A stretch of 30,908 nucleotides of DNA from positions 1 through 30,908 of the forward strand of contig JAQSCR010000337.1 in NCBI GenBank assembly GCA_029945495.1. The letters run 5' to 3'. This DNA comes from Pseudolabrys sp. (GTDB taxonomy: Bacteria > Pseudomonadota > Alphaproteobacteria > Rhizobiales > Xanthobacteraceae). A program made the position numbers and the translations under genes. This document shows positions 1-8,136 of this stretch, piece after piece (the first letter of the stretch is position 1; every line of letters starts with the position of its first letter). The notes under the pieces are model-generated. The model made no database searches. It saw nothing but the letters and a program-made list of their open reading frames with translations, and was not told the origin of the DNA.

Positions 1-208
1 TGACGCTGAAAGAGTAGATCTCGCCGGTTCCGGCAACCTCCCGCGCCTCGGTATCGTCGCTGAAGCAGTACGGACAGATCGTGCGCGGCGGGAAGTGATT
101 CTGTCCGCACGCCTTGCAGTGCCGCACCGAAAAGCGGCCGTCGCCGCAGGCTTCCCACCAGCCTTGCGTTTCCGGATCAGGCTGCGGGCCGGCGATGTCG
201 CGCGTCAT
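1..208 (-). CDS. DUF35 zinc-ribbon/OB-fold protein (partial, 3' end outside window)
   Basis: Partial gene: 69 codons are visible from the ATG at 208, then the window ends. The N-terminal region has a rubredoxin-like zinc ribbon with Cys31, Cys34, Cys45 and Cys48 (CxxC, ten residues, CxxC). It is followed by the start of an OB-fold (residues GTGEIYSFSV), the layout of the DUF35 / OB-fold acyl-CoA-associated family. The gene begins 4 bases after the stop of the thiolase-fold gene on the same strand, so the two are almost certainly co-transcribed. DUF35 proteins are known obligate partners of thiolase-superfamily enzymes, for example in archaeal HMG-CoA formation, the BbsAB thiolase and the Ltp2-ChsH2 aldolase, where they help bind the acyl-CoA. 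The partnership here is inferred from adjacency. The family call is firm; the substrate is unknown. Confidence 0.85.
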   Translation of the reverse strand, partial: MTRDIAGPQPDPETQGWWEACGDGRFSVRHCKACGQNHFPPRTICPYCFSDDTEAREVAGTGEIYSFSV

Positions 209-212
209 GGTA

Positions 213-1397
213 TCAGGCCCTTTCCAGAATGAGGGTCGCGCTGCCATGCCGCGTCGGCAAAGCGCCGCCTGTGCCATGGGCAATCGCCAGGTCGCAATTT
301 TTCACCTGCACTGCCGGATGCGCCTCGCCGCGCAGTTGCCGCACGGCCTCGATGATCTTTGTCATGCCGCCGCGATTGGACGGATGATTGTTGCAAAGCC
401 CCCCGCCGTCCGTGTTGAACGGCAGTTTACCGACGCCGGCAATCAGATTGCCGTGGGCGACAAAACGCCCGCCCTCGCCTTTGGCGCAGAAACCGAGGTC
501 TTCCAGCGTAATCAGCACGGTGATGGTGAAACTGTCGTAGATCGACGCATATTTGATGTCAGCTGGCGTCACCTGCGCTTCGCCGAAGGCGCGAGGGCCG
601 GACCAGGTGGCGCCCGATGTGGTCACATCGATCTTCCCGCCCATCGTGTGCTTGGTCGCAAAGCCCGTGCCGCGAATGCGCACCGGAGCTTTGCGCAATC
701 CGCGGGCGATTTCGGGCCGCGTCACGATGACGGCGCCGCCGCCGTCGGTGATGACGCAGCAGTCGAGGCGATGCAGCGGGTCGGCGATTACCGGCGAGTT
801 CACCACCTCCTCGACCGTGACCACGTCGCGCAATAGCGCCTGCGGATTGTGCTGGGCATGGTGCGATGCGGCAACCTTGATCCAGGCGAGTTGCTCACTG
901 GTGGTGCCGTACTCGTGCATGTGGCGCATCGCCGACATGGCATAGAGCCCGACGACGGTGGGCCCATAGGGCAGCTCGAATTGCGCCTCGAACGCGTCCA
1001 AGCCCTTGGCCGCCACAATCGTCCCGGTTTTCGTACCGATCGCGCGGGGCCGGCCCGCCAGCGTCACCAAAGCAACGTTGCATTTGCCGGCCGCGATCGC
1101 CTCCGCCGCGTGCATGACATGAACGAGATAGGACGACCCCCAGGTTTCGCTCGTGTCCAGGTAGCGCAGCCGCAGGCCCATATAGTCGATGATGGAAAAC
1201 GGCCCGGTGCCCGGCATTTCCCAGCCCGGCACGTCGCCGGCGCAGAAATAGCCGTCAACGTCATCCTTGCTTAAGCCGGCGTCCGCCAGCGCGCCGCGCG
1301 CCACCTCGGCATGCAGCTGGGCCAGCGATTTGTCGGGGGCATGGCGGGTCGGATGCTCATAAATTCCCGCAATGCACGCGTTGTCTCGAAATGTCAT
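213..1397 (-). CDS. thiolase-superfamily protein (SCP-x/lipid-transfer type), lacking the usual nucleophilic Cys
   Basis: A 394-residue thiolase-fold protein of the SCP-2/nonspecific lipid-transfer type. C-terminal family landmarks are visible: a glycine-rich segment followed by NNHP with His338 (the GHP site of thiolases), HGTGG with His374, and a conserved IYDSF segment around Tyr287. Where biosynthetic thiolases carry the acyl-accepting Cys, this protein reads SETWGSS (residues 83-89). The second catalytic Cys of the C-terminal CxG motif is also absent. The closest functional analogues are therefore DUF35-partnered thiolase-fold enzymes, some of which (Ltp2) act as retro-aldolases on beta-hydroxy acyl-CoAs. 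A DUF35 gene follows 4 bases downstream. The reaction is inference; it could also be a conventional acyl-CoA C-acyltransferase with divergent chemistry. It is divergent from the receptor gene at 1538. Confidence 0.85.
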   Translation of the reverse strand: MTFRDNACIAGIYEHPTRHAPDKSLAQLHAEVARGALADAGLSKDDVDGYFCAGDVPGWEMPGTGPFSIIDYMGLRLRYLDTSETWGSSYLVHVMHAAEAIAAGKCNVALVTLAGRPRAIGTKTGTIVAAKGLDAFEAQFELPYGPTVVGLYAMSAMRHMHEYGTTSEQLAWIKVAASHHAQHNPQALLRDVVTVEEVVNSPVIADPLHRLDCCVITDGGGAVIVTRPEIARGLRKAPVRIRGTGFATKHTMGGKIDVTTSGATWSGPRAFGEAQVTPADIKYASIYDSFTITVLITLEDLGFCAKGEGGRFVAHGNLIAGVGKLPFNTDGGGLCNNHPSNRGGMTKIIEAVRQLRGEAHPAVQVKNCDLAIAHGTGGALPTRHGSATLILERA

Positions 1398-1460
1398 GCC
1401 AATCGCCCGTTTCGACCTGCCGTCCGGCAGGCGCGTAGAACATGATAAAGTATAACGAGT

Positions 1461-1489
1461 TTGACAAGGCTCCGGGGAGCGTTAATCTT
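1461..1489 (+). promoter_or_regulatory. possible promoter for the branched-chain-type ABC operon
   Basis: The divergent gap 1398-1537 holds a perfect TTGACA at 1461-1466. The best -10 candidate 17 bases downstream (AATCTT, 1484-1489) is weak. A short stem GCTCC/GGAGC (1469-1480) sits between the two boxes and could be an operator half-site or coincidence. A second small hairpin, CCTGCC/GGCAGG, lies at 1416-1431 near the thiolase start. The receptor gene itself has a strong GGAGG-type ribosome binding site just upstream of 1538. Confidence 0.3.
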
Positions 1490-1537
1490 GCAACCTAGCC
1501 CGACTTTCAAACAACGATCGGGAGGGAGGAGACCACC

Positions 1538-2749
1538 ATGTATTTCAAGCAGATTTCGACGGCCGTTCTCGTCAGTGCCTTGCTGGCCGGCGTGGCCCAT
1601 GCGGAGATCGCGAACAACCGCATTCGCATCGGCGTGTTGTCCGACCTGTCCGGTATCTACGAGCAGAATTCGGGCAATGGGTCGGTCGAGGCCGTTAAGA
1701 TGGCGGTCGAGGAATTCGGCGGCAAAATCAACGGCGCGACCGTGGAAGTCCTCGCCGGCGATCATCAGAACAAGCCGGATGTCGGCGCATCCGTCGCCAA
1801 TCGCTGGTTTGACGTCGAAGGCGTCGACATGGTGACGGATCTCGTCAACTCCGCCGTTGCGTTCGCGGTGGTCGATGTCGCGAAGGCCAAGAACAAGACC
1901 GTGATGCTGACGAGCGCCGGTTCCGCCGACCTCACCGGCAAGGCCTGCGCCCCGGATAATTCCGTGCACTGGATTTACGACACCTACCAGATGGGCAAGT
2001 CGATGGGTCTCGCCGTCCCCCAACTCGGCAAGAAGTGGTTCTTCATCACCGCCGACTATGCCTTCGGCATTGCGCTCGAAGGCGCGCTGATGAACTCCAT
2101 CAAGCCGATGGGCGCGACCGTGGTCGGCTCCGTGAGGGCGCCGCTCGGCACCGCCGACTTCTCCTCCTTCGTGCTGCAGGCGCAGGCTTCCGGCGCCGAC
2201 GTGGTGGCCATCAACAACGGTGGCGACGACGCCATAAATGCCGTGAAGGCAGCCCGCGAGTTCGGCCTCCAGGCCAAGGGCATCAAGGTCGTGGCGCTCG
2301 GCCTCGACTCGCTGCCAGCGATCAAGAGCGCCAGCCTCGATGTCGCGCAGGGCGGCATGTATGTGACGACCTGGCTCCCGGATATGTCGCCGGAGGCGCA
2401 AGCTTTCACCAAGAAGTTCATCGAACGCCGCAAGACGGCGCCGTCCACCTTCCAGGTCGGCACCTATTCGGCGGCGCTCAATTGGCTGAAGGCCGTGCAG
2501 GCGACCAACAGCAAGGACCCGAAGGTCGTTCTCGCCTGGATGCAGAAGCAGCACTTCAAGGACGCCTTCACCAACGGCGGCACGCTGCGCCCTGACGGCC
2601 GCATGGTCCATGACGTCTACCTGGTGCAGGTGAAGACGCCGGCCGAGTCGAAGAGCGAATGGGATATGCTCAAGGTGATCGCCACCATCCCGGGCGATCA
2701 GGCATTCCGCCCGATGGCCGACGGCGGCTGCCCGGCGCTGAAGAAGTAA
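1538..2749 (+). CDS. ABC transporter substrate-binding protein (branched-chain amino acid type, Peripla_BP_6)
   Basis: A 403-residue periplasmic receptor. A classic Sec signal peptide covers residues 1-22 (KQ at the start, hydrophobic core, cleavage after AHA). The mature protein begins EIANNRIRIGVLSDLSG, the first strand and loop of the type I periplasmic binding fold used by LivK-like receptors. Later segments (the ITADYAFG region, ADVVAINNGGDDA, GMYVTTWLPD) match the lobes of this family. Length is usual for receptors of amides, aromatic acids or branched-chain amino acids. It heads a five-gene import operon, 76 bases before livG with a strong hairpin between. The ATG at 1538 has a GGAGGGAGGAG Shine-Dalgarno. 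Substrate cannot be read from sequence; many rhizobial members of this group take up aromatic or other carboxylates. Confidence 0.93.
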   Translation: MYFKQISTAVLVSALLAGVAHAEIANNRIRIGVLSDLSGIYEQNSGNGSVEAVKMAVEEFGGKINGATVEVLAGDHQNKPDVGASVANRWFDVEGVDMVTDLVNSAVAFAVVDVAKAKNKTVMLTSAGSADLTGKACAPDNSVHWIYDTYQMGKSMGLAVPQLGKKWFFITADYAFGIALEGALMNSIKPMGATVVGSVRAPLGTADFSSFVLQAQASGADVVAINNGGDDAINAVKAAREFGLQAKGIKVVALGLDSLPAIKSASLDVAQGGMYVTTWLPDMSPEAQAFTKKFIERRKTAPSTFQVGTYSAALNWLKAVQATNSKDPKVVLAWMQKQHFKDAFTNGGTLRPDGRMVHDVYLVQVKTPAESKSEWDMLKVIATIPGDQAFRPMADGGCPALKK

Positions 2750-2770
2750 GTTTGTTCTAGACGGCTAACG

Positions 2771-2802
2771 TCGGGTCGCGTGGCATGTGCCGCGCGGCCC
2801 GA
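2771..2802 (+). terminator. strong intercistronic hairpin between receptor gene and livG
   Basis: Bases 2771-2784 pair with 2789-2802 (arms TCGGGTCGCGTGGC and GCCGCGCGGCCCGA) with two U-G wobbles and a four-base loop, a 14-bp stem. It begins 21 bases after the receptor stop. No U-tract follows (TAGCCTATTTCC), so full intrinsic termination is unlikely. A role as 3' mRNA stabiliser or partial terminator that keeps receptor levels above transporter levels is the usual explanation and is inference here. Confidence 0.6.
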
Positions 2803-2825
2803 TAGCCTATTTCCGGGAAGAGGCA

Positions 2826-3584
2826 ATGCAGCAAGCCGAGCCGATTTTGCGCATGGTCGACGTGCGCAAGACCTTTTCCGGATTTTCCGCCGTGGCCGGC
2901 GTCACGTTCGAGGTGAAGCGCGGATCGATTCACGCGCTGATCGGCCCGAACGGCGCGGGCAAGACCACGTTGTTCAATCTGGCGACCAAGTTTCTTAAAC
3001 CCAGCAGCGGCCAGATTATCTTCAAGGGCCGCGACATCACTGCCCTTTTGCCCAGCGCCGTGGCGCGGCTCGGCATGGTGCGCTCGTTCCAGATCTCGGC
3101 GGTGTTCCAGACCATGACGGCGCGCGAAAATGTGCGCGTCGCCCTGCAGACGACGCGCGACGACTGCTTTTCATTCTGGCGTCCGCAAGGCGTCCTTAAT
3201 GTGCTCAACGACAGGGCCGACGCGCTGCTGGCGGATGTCGGCCTCTCCGACCTGCGCGAGCGCAAGGTGACCGAGCTTGCCTACGGCCAGCGCCGCGCGC
3301 TCGAACTGGCGACCACGTTGGCGCTCGATCCCGAGTTGCTGCTGCTCGACGAACCGACAGCCGGCATGGGCCGTGAGGACGTGGGCCGGATTGCCGCCAT
3401 GATACGGCGCGTCGCTCAAAACCGGACCGTCCTGATGGTCGAGCACAATCTGTCTGTCGTGTCCGACCTGTCCGACCGCATTACCGTTCTCGCCCGCGGC
3501 GAAGTGCTGGCCGAAGGCTCCTATGCCGAGGTGGCGAGCGATCCCGCCGTCAAGACCGCCTATATGGGGACGGCGCATGGCTGA
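2826..3584 (+). CDS. livG: branched-chain-type ABC transporter ATP-binding protein LivG
   Basis: A 252-residue ABC ATPase. The Walker A motif GPNGAGKTT spans residues 40-48. The signature region reads LAYGQRR, the LivG-type variant of LSGGQ. Walker B LLLLDEPTAGM follows, then the switch histidine in the MVEHN segment. This is one of two nucleotide-binding subunits that energise uptake through LivH/LivM at the inner membrane. I place the start at 2826 because GGGAAGAGG lies just upstream; an in-frame ATG at 2787 would add 13 residues but falls inside the intercistronic hairpin. Its last eight bases overlap the start of livF, indicating coupled translation. The ATPases precede the permeases, the reverse of the E. 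coli liv order. Confidence 0.93.
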   Translation: MQQAEPILRMVDVRKTFSGFSAVAGVTFEVKRGSIHALIGPNGAGKTTLFNLATKFLKPSSGQIIFKGRDITALLPSAVARLGMVRSFQISAVFQTMTARENVRVALQTTRDDCFSFWRPQGVLNVLNDRADALLADVGLSDLRERKVTELAYGQRRALELATTLALDPELLLLDEPTAGMGREDVGRIAAMIRRVAQNRTVLMVEHNLSVVSDLSDRITVLARGEVLAEGSYAEVASDPAVKTAYMGTAHG

Positions 3585-4284
3585 CGTACCGAGCATCGCG
3601 CTGACCGACGTTCACGGCTTTTACGACGATTCACATGTGCTGCATGGGCTGTCGCTCGAGGTCGCGCGTGGCGAAGCCGTCAGCATCATCGGCCGCAACG
3701 GCGCCGGCAAGACGACGACGATGCGGGCCATCATGGGCCTGCTCGACAAGCGCAGCGGCTCGATCCGCGTCAAGGGCCACGAGGTGATCGCGGCCCCGCC
3801 CGAGCGCATCGCGCGGCTCGGCATCGGATATGTACCGGAAGAGCGCGGCATCTATGCCAGTCTCGACGTCACCGACAATCTGATGCTGCCGCCGCGGCTC
3901 AACAATAACGGCACCAGCCTCGAGGACATCTACAAACTATTCCCCAACCTGCTGGAACGCCGCCACAGCCAGGGCACGCGGCTTTCCGGCGGCGAGCAGC
4001 AGATGCTGGCCTTCGCCCGCGTGCTGCGCACCGGCGCCGACCTATTCCTGCTCGACGAACCCACCGAGGGCCTGGCGCCGGTTATCGTCCAGCAGATCTG
4101 CGAGGTCATCGTCGGCATGAAAGCGAAAGGCAACACCATCGTACTTGTCGAACAGAATTTCCACGTCGCGTCGCTCATTGCCGATCGCCATTACATCATG
4201 GAGCATGGCCGGATCATCGACTGCATCGGGCGCGCCGAACTCACCACCAAGGCTGACCGCATCACGGCGGCACTGGGAATTTGA
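3577..4284 (+). CDS. livF: branched-chain-type ABC transporter ATP-binding protein LivF
   Basis: A 235-residue ABC ATPase with Walker A GRNGAGKTT (residues 39-47), a canonical signature LSGGEQQM, Walker B LFLLDEPTEGL and a switch histidine region LVEQNFH. The IGYVPEERGIYASL segment is typical of LivF. It pairs with LivG as the second ATPase of the importer. The start at 3577 overlaps the livG stop by eight bases (ATGGCTGA), and the stop is one base before the livH start. The whole operon is therefore tightly packed and probably translated by re-initiation. Substrate specificity lies in the receptor, not in this subunit. Confidence 0.93.
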   Translation: MADVPSIALTDVHGFYDDSHVLHGLSLEVARGEAVSIIGRNGAGKTTTMRAIMGLLDKRSGSIRVKGHEVIAAPPERIARLGIGYVPEERGIYASLDVTDNLMLPPRLNNNGTSLEDIYKLFPNLLERRHSQGTRLSGGEQQMLAFARVLRTGADLFLLDEPTEGLAPVIVQQICEVIVGMKAKGNTIVLVEQNFHVASLIADRHYIMEHGRIIDCIGRAELTTKADRITAALGI

Positions 4285-4285
4285 T

Positions 4286-5155
4286 ATGAACGGGCAAGTT
4301 ATCGCGGGACAATTGCTGGTCGGCCTCATCAACGGCTCGTTCTACGCCATGATGAGTCTCGGCCTCGCCGTCATTTTCGGTCTGCTCAACATCGCCAACA
4401 TCGCCCAGGGCGCATTTTACATGATGGGCGCTTTCTTCTCGTGGATGCTGTTGCGCTGGGGCGGCATCGGTTATTTCCCGGCGCTCGTGCTGGTGCCGCT
4501 CGGCGTCGGCCTGATTGGCATGGCGATCGAGCGGCTGCTGCTGGTGCACGTCTACAAGCTCGACCACATGTACGGGCTGCTGCTGACATTCGGCATCCTG
4601 ATGTTCACGCAAGGGCTGTTCGTCTGGCTGTTCGCGACAGCGGGACGGCCTTATCCAGTGCCGCCGGCTTTGTCGGGCGGCTTCGATCTCGGCTTCATGT
4701 TCCTGCCGAAATATCGCGCGTGGATCATCCTGACTTCGATGACCTTCTGTCTGGCGACCTGGTTCGTCATCGAAAAGACGCCGGTCGGCCGTACGCTGCG
4801 CGCGGCAACCGAGAAACCGATGCTGACGCGCGCCTTCGGCGTCAACGTGCCGGCGCTGATGACTTTCGGCTTCGGCGTCGGCGTCGCGCTGGCTGGAGCT
4901 GCCGGCCTCCTGGCCGCGCCTATCTATTCGGTGAGCCCGATCATGGGCGGCGATCTCATCATCGTCGTCTTCGCCATCGTCGTCATTGGCGGCATGGGAT
5001 CGATCCTCGGGTCGATCGTCACCAGCCTGTCGCTTGGGCTGCTCGAAGGCCTGGCGCGGGTGGTCTATCCGCAAAGCGCGAACATGGTCGTGTTCATCAT
5101 CATGATCGCGGTGCTACTGATCCGGCCGGCCGGCCTTTTTGGCCGGGAGCGGTAA
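4286..5155 (+). CDS. livH: branched-chain-type ABC transporter permease LivH
   Basis: A 289-residue multi-spanning inner-membrane permease. The N-terminus (VGLINGSFYAMMSLGLAVIF) followed by a GLLNIANIAQGAFYMMGAF segment is diagnostic for LivH. Around eight hydrophobic segments are visible. The cytoplasmic loop near residues 175-195 (PVGRTLRAATEKPMLTRAFGV) is the EAA-like contact with the ATPases. The start is ATG 4286, one base after the livF stop. It forms the translocation pore together with LivM. Confidence 0.93.
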   Translation: MNGQVIAGQLLVGLINGSFYAMMSLGLAVIFGLLNIANIAQGAFYMMGAFFSWMLLRWGGIGYFPALVLVPLGVGLIGMAIERLLLVHVYKLDHMYGLLLTFGILMFTQGLFVWLFATAGRPYPVPPALSGGFDLGFMFLPKYRAWIILTSMTFCLATWFVIEKTPVGRTLRAATEKPMLTRAFGVNVPALMTFGFGVGVALAGAAGLLAAPIYSVSPIMGGDLIIVVFAIVVIGGMGSILGSIVTSLSLGLLEGLARVVYPQSANMVVFIIMIAVLLIRPAGLFGRER

Positions 5156-5165
5156 GGACATCCTC

Positions 5166-6092
5166 ATGAAAATGAATTTCGACAAAGCCGGCTGGATCGT
5201 CTTGATCGTCGCACTGCTGGTAGCGCCGTGGATTTTCTATCCGCTGCTGCTGGTGAAAATCCTCTGCTACGCGCTGTTTGCCAGCGCTTTCAACTTGCTG
5301 CTCGGCACCTGCGGACTGATGTCGTTCGGTCATGCCGCCTTTTTCGGCACGGCCGCCTATGTGGCGGGCCATGCGGCGAAGGTGTGGGGCCTGCCTTTTG
5401 AGGCTTGCCTTGCGGTCGGCGTGGCCGCGGCCGCAGCTGTCGGCGCCGTCTTCGGCTATCTCTCCATCCGCCGCCAGGGCATCTACTTCGCGATGATCAC
5501 GCTGGCGCTGGCGCAGTTGATCTACTTTCTCGCGCTGCAATTGCCATTCACCCACGCGGAAGACGGATTGACGTCGATTCCGCGCGGCAAGGTGCTCGGC
5601 CTGTTCTCGCTCGACGACAATATCGTCCTCTACTATACGACGGCGGTCATTTTCCTGGCGGCCTTCTCCTTTATCTACCTCGTCATCAATTCGACATTCG
5701 GCCAGATCGTGCGCGCGATCCGCGACAACGAAATGCGCGCGGTCTCATTGGGCTACGACGTCAATCGCTACAAGCTTCTGGCCTTCACCCTGTCAGCGGC
5801 GATCGCCGGACTCGCCGGCGCCAACAAGGCGATCGCGTTCAAGCTCGCAACGCTTGTCGACGTCCACTGGACGACCTCGGGCAACGTCATTCTGATGACC
5901 TTGCTCGGCGGACTCGGCACGTTATTCGGGCCGGTCGCCGGCGCCCTGGTGTTCGTCATGCTGGAGAATTATCTCGCTGATTCGGGACTGCCGGTGCAGC
6001 TCGTGATCGGCGCCATATTTATTCTCTGCATCCTGCTTTTCCGCCGCGGCGTCATCGGCGAAATCGAGCGATTGGTTCTGCGACGGTCGTGA
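5166..6092 (+). CDS. livM: branched-chain-type ABC transporter permease LivM
   Basis: A 308-residue membrane permease. LivM hallmarks are present: the NLLLGTCGLMSFGHAAFFG segment after the first helices, YLSIRRQGIYFAMITLALAQ, the ATPase-contact loop FGQIVRAIRDNEMRAVSLGYD, and the C-terminal GGLGTLFGPVAGA. It is the second pore subunit. The ATG at 5166 follows the livH stop by ten bases with an AAGGA ribosome binding site; a second in-frame ATG at 5172 is also possible. It ends the operon; a perfect 14-bp palindrome lies three bases beyond the stop. Confidence 0.93.
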   Translation: MKMNFDKAGWIVLIVALLVAPWIFYPLLLVKILCYALFASAFNLLLGTCGLMSFGHAAFFGTAAYVAGHAAKVWGLPFEACLAVGVAAAAAVGAVFGYLSIRRQGIYFAMITLALAQLIYFLALQLPFTHAEDGLTSIPRGKVLGLFSLDDNIVLYYTTAVIFLAAFSFIYLVINSTFGQIVRAIRDNEMRAVSLGYDVNRYKLLAFTLSAAIAGLAGANKAIAFKLATLVDVHWTTSGNVILMTLLGGLGTLFGPVAGALVFVMLENYLADSGLPVQLVIGAIFILCILLFRRGVIGEIERLVLRRS

Positions 6093-6094
6093 GA

Positions 6095-6108
6095 CTGGGC
6101 GCGCCCAG
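6095..6108. repeat. perfect palindrome after livM
   Basis: CTGGGCGCGCCCAG is a 14-bp perfect palindrome starting three bases after the livM stop. It could fold as a short hairpin and mark the operon end, but there is no T-run. The rest of the 6093-6333 gap is more AT-rich near its right end and should hold the promoter of the next operon; I see no convincing -35/-10 pair there. Confidence 0.3.
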
Positions 6109-6333
6109 ACCCGGTTTGCGGAGCCAATTTCAACAATCCCCGGACTTTATTCGACGATGCGATAACGCCGCCGAGGTCCTCGATCATCCGCCGCGTTGTC
6201 GCCGGGCCTATGTGCCCCGCCTTCGATTTCCCGGTTTAGCCTTTGAGCGTTTCCGGCATTTCCAAGATGCGTGCATATGTTCTAGGATCACAATGAGATT
6301 GAGTAATTTCTCTGTTAGACAATTCGGTGGGCC

Positions 6334-8133
6334 ATGTCGAAAATCAATCCTAATCCTTTCACGACGCGGCCCGAGATCGACGGCACTTTCGGCGTCGTCA
6401 CCTCGACGCACTGGATCGCCACCGCAGTCGGCATGGCGGTGCTGGAAAAGGGCGGCAACGCCTTCGATGCCGCGGTGGCCACCGCGTTCACGTTGCAGGT
6501 CGTCGAGCCGCATCTCAATGGGCCGGGCGGCGACGTGCCGATCATCGTCCATGACGTCAAACGTGGCCGGACCGAGGTTATTTGCGGCCAGGGGCCGGCG
6601 CCGGCCGGCGCAACCGTCGCGCATTTCCGCAAGCTCGGCCTCGACCTGATCCCCGGCACCGGCCTGCTCGCCACCTGCATTCCCGGCATGTTCGACGCCT
6701 GGATGTTGCTGTTGCGCGACTACGGCACCATGACGCTTTCCGAGGTTCTCACCCCCGCGATCGGCTACGCCAGCGGCGGTCATCCTCTGGTCGAGCGCGC
6801 CAACGCCACCATCACCACGGTTGCCGACCTGTTCCGCGATCACTGGCCAACCTCGGCCGCGGTCTATCTGCCGAACGGCGAGGTGCCGGCCACCGGCACG
6901 CTGTTCACCAACAAGGCCATCGCCGACACCTACAGCCGCGTCCTCAAAGAGGCGGAAAGCGCCGGCGGCAACCGCGAGGCGCAGATCGAGCGCGCCCGCA
7001 AAGTCTGGTCGCAGGGCTTCGTCGCCGAGGCGATCGACCGCTTCTGCCGCACCCAGTCGCTGATGGACGTCAGCGGCACGCCGCATGGCGGCGTTCTCAC
7101 CGGCGACGACATGGCGAAGTGGCAGGCAACCGTCGACGCGCCGCTCACCTATGATTACGGCGACTACACCGTGTGCAAGGCGGCGTGGAGCCAGGGCCCG
7201 GTGTTGCTGCAGCAACTGGCGCTGCTCAAGGGGATGGGTCTCGACGCGCTCGACATGGTCGGCCCCGATTTCATCCATCTGCAGGTCGAAGCCTCCAAGC
7301 TCGCCTTCGCCGACCGCGAAAAATTCTATGGCGACCCGGACGTCGTCGAGGTGCCGATGGCGACATTGCTGTCGGACGCCTACAACAAAGAACGCCGCAA
7401 GCTGATTTCCGAGGCCGCATCGCTGGAACTCCGGCCGGGTTCGGTCGGCGACTTCGGCACGGTGATGAAACTGCGGCGCGAAGAGGGCCAGCGCAGCGCG
7501 GTCGGCGCGCTCGGCGCCGGCGAGCCGACGGTCGGCCGGCTCGGTGAAGTCAACGGCGATACCGTGCATTTCGACATCATCGATCAGGCCGGCAACATGG
7601 TGTCGTCGACGCCGTCCGGCGGCTGGCTGCAATCCTCGCCGGTGATCCCCGAACTCGGCATTTGCCTCGGCACAAGGGCGCAGCAGTTCTGGCTCGAGGA
7701 AGGCCACCCGAATTCGCTGGCGCCGGGAAAAAGGCCGCGCACGTCGCTGTCGCCAACGATGGCTTTGCGCAACGGCGAGCCCTATCTCGCCTGGGGTTCG
7801 CCCGGCGGCGACCAGCAGGATCAGTGGACGACGTTGTTCTTCCTGCGTCACGTGCACGGCAAGATGAACATGCAGGAAGCGATCGACGCGCCGGCCTGGC
7901 ATTCCGAACATTTCCCGATCTCGTTCTGGCCGCGCACCGCGCGCCCCGGCGTGCTGGTGATCGAAAGCCGTGTGCCCAAGCCGACCATCGCCGAGCTCGA
8001 GCGGCGCGGCCACATTGTCGAGGTCGGCCCGGCCTGGTCGGAAGGCCGGCTGACGGCGGCCTCGCGCGACGGCCGCCGCCGCCGTGCCGCCGCCAATCCG
8101 CGCGGTATGCAAGGCTATGCGGCCGGCAGGTAA
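6334..8133 (+). CDS. gamma-glutamyltransferase-family Ntn hydrolase
   Basis: A 599-residue gamma-glutamyltranspeptidase-like protein, the usual length of the uncleaved family. The N-terminal part has GGNAFDAAVATAFTLQVVEPHLNGPGGD, the family signature. The predicted processing site is GDTVHFDIID, with Thr410 as autocatalytic cleavage point and nucleophile. The small-subunit segment PRTSLSPTMALRNGEPYLAWGSPGGDQQ forms the substrate pocket and oxyanion region. No signal peptide is visible, unlike E. coli Ggt, so it probably acts in the cytoplasm. It heads a unit with a DUF1028 protein and a complete peptide ABC importer. That suggests cleavage of an imported gamma-glutamyl or related amide compound; a cephalosporin-acylase-like amidase role is possible. 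The ATG at 6334 has only a weak GGTGG upstream. Confidence 0.9.
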   Translation: MSKINPNPFTTRPEIDGTFGVVTSTHWIATAVGMAVLEKGGNAFDAAVATAFTLQVVEPHLNGPGGDVPIIVHDVKRGRTEVICGQGPAPAGATVAHFRKLGLDLIPGTGLLATCIPGMFDAWMLLLRDYGTMTLSEVLTPAIGYASGGHPLVERANATITTVADLFRDHWPTSAAVYLPNGEVPATGTLFTNKAIADTYSRVLKEAESAGGNREAQIERARKVWSQGFVAEAIDRFCRTQSLMDVSGTPHGGVLTGDDMAKWQATVDAPLTYDYGDYTVCKAAWSQGPVLLQQLALLKGMGLDALDMVGPDFIHLQVEASKLAFADREKFYGDPDVVEVPMATLLSDAYNKERRKLISEAASLELRPGSVGDFGTVMKLRREEGQRSAVGALGAGEPTVGRLGEVNGDTVHFDIIDQAGNMVSSTPSGGWLQSSPVIPELGICLGTRAQQFWLEEGHPNSLAPGKRPRTSLSPTMALRNGEPYLAWGSPGGDQQDQWTTLFFLRHVHGKMNMQEAIDAPAWHSEHFPISFWPRTARPGVLVIESRVPKPTIAELERRGHIVEVGPAWSEGRLTAASRDGRRRRAAANPRGMQGYAAGR

Positions 8134-8136
8134 CGC

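Noticed and set aside
1394..2611. A 405-codon minus-strand frame opposite the Liv-type receptor gene
   Set aside because: Antisense shadow of a gene with a clear signal peptide and family match; the product has no domain and low-complexity composition.
4262..5074. A 270-codon minus-strand frame opposite livH
   Set aside because: Asp/Glu/His/Gln/Arg-rich shadow of membrane-protein codons, no family match.
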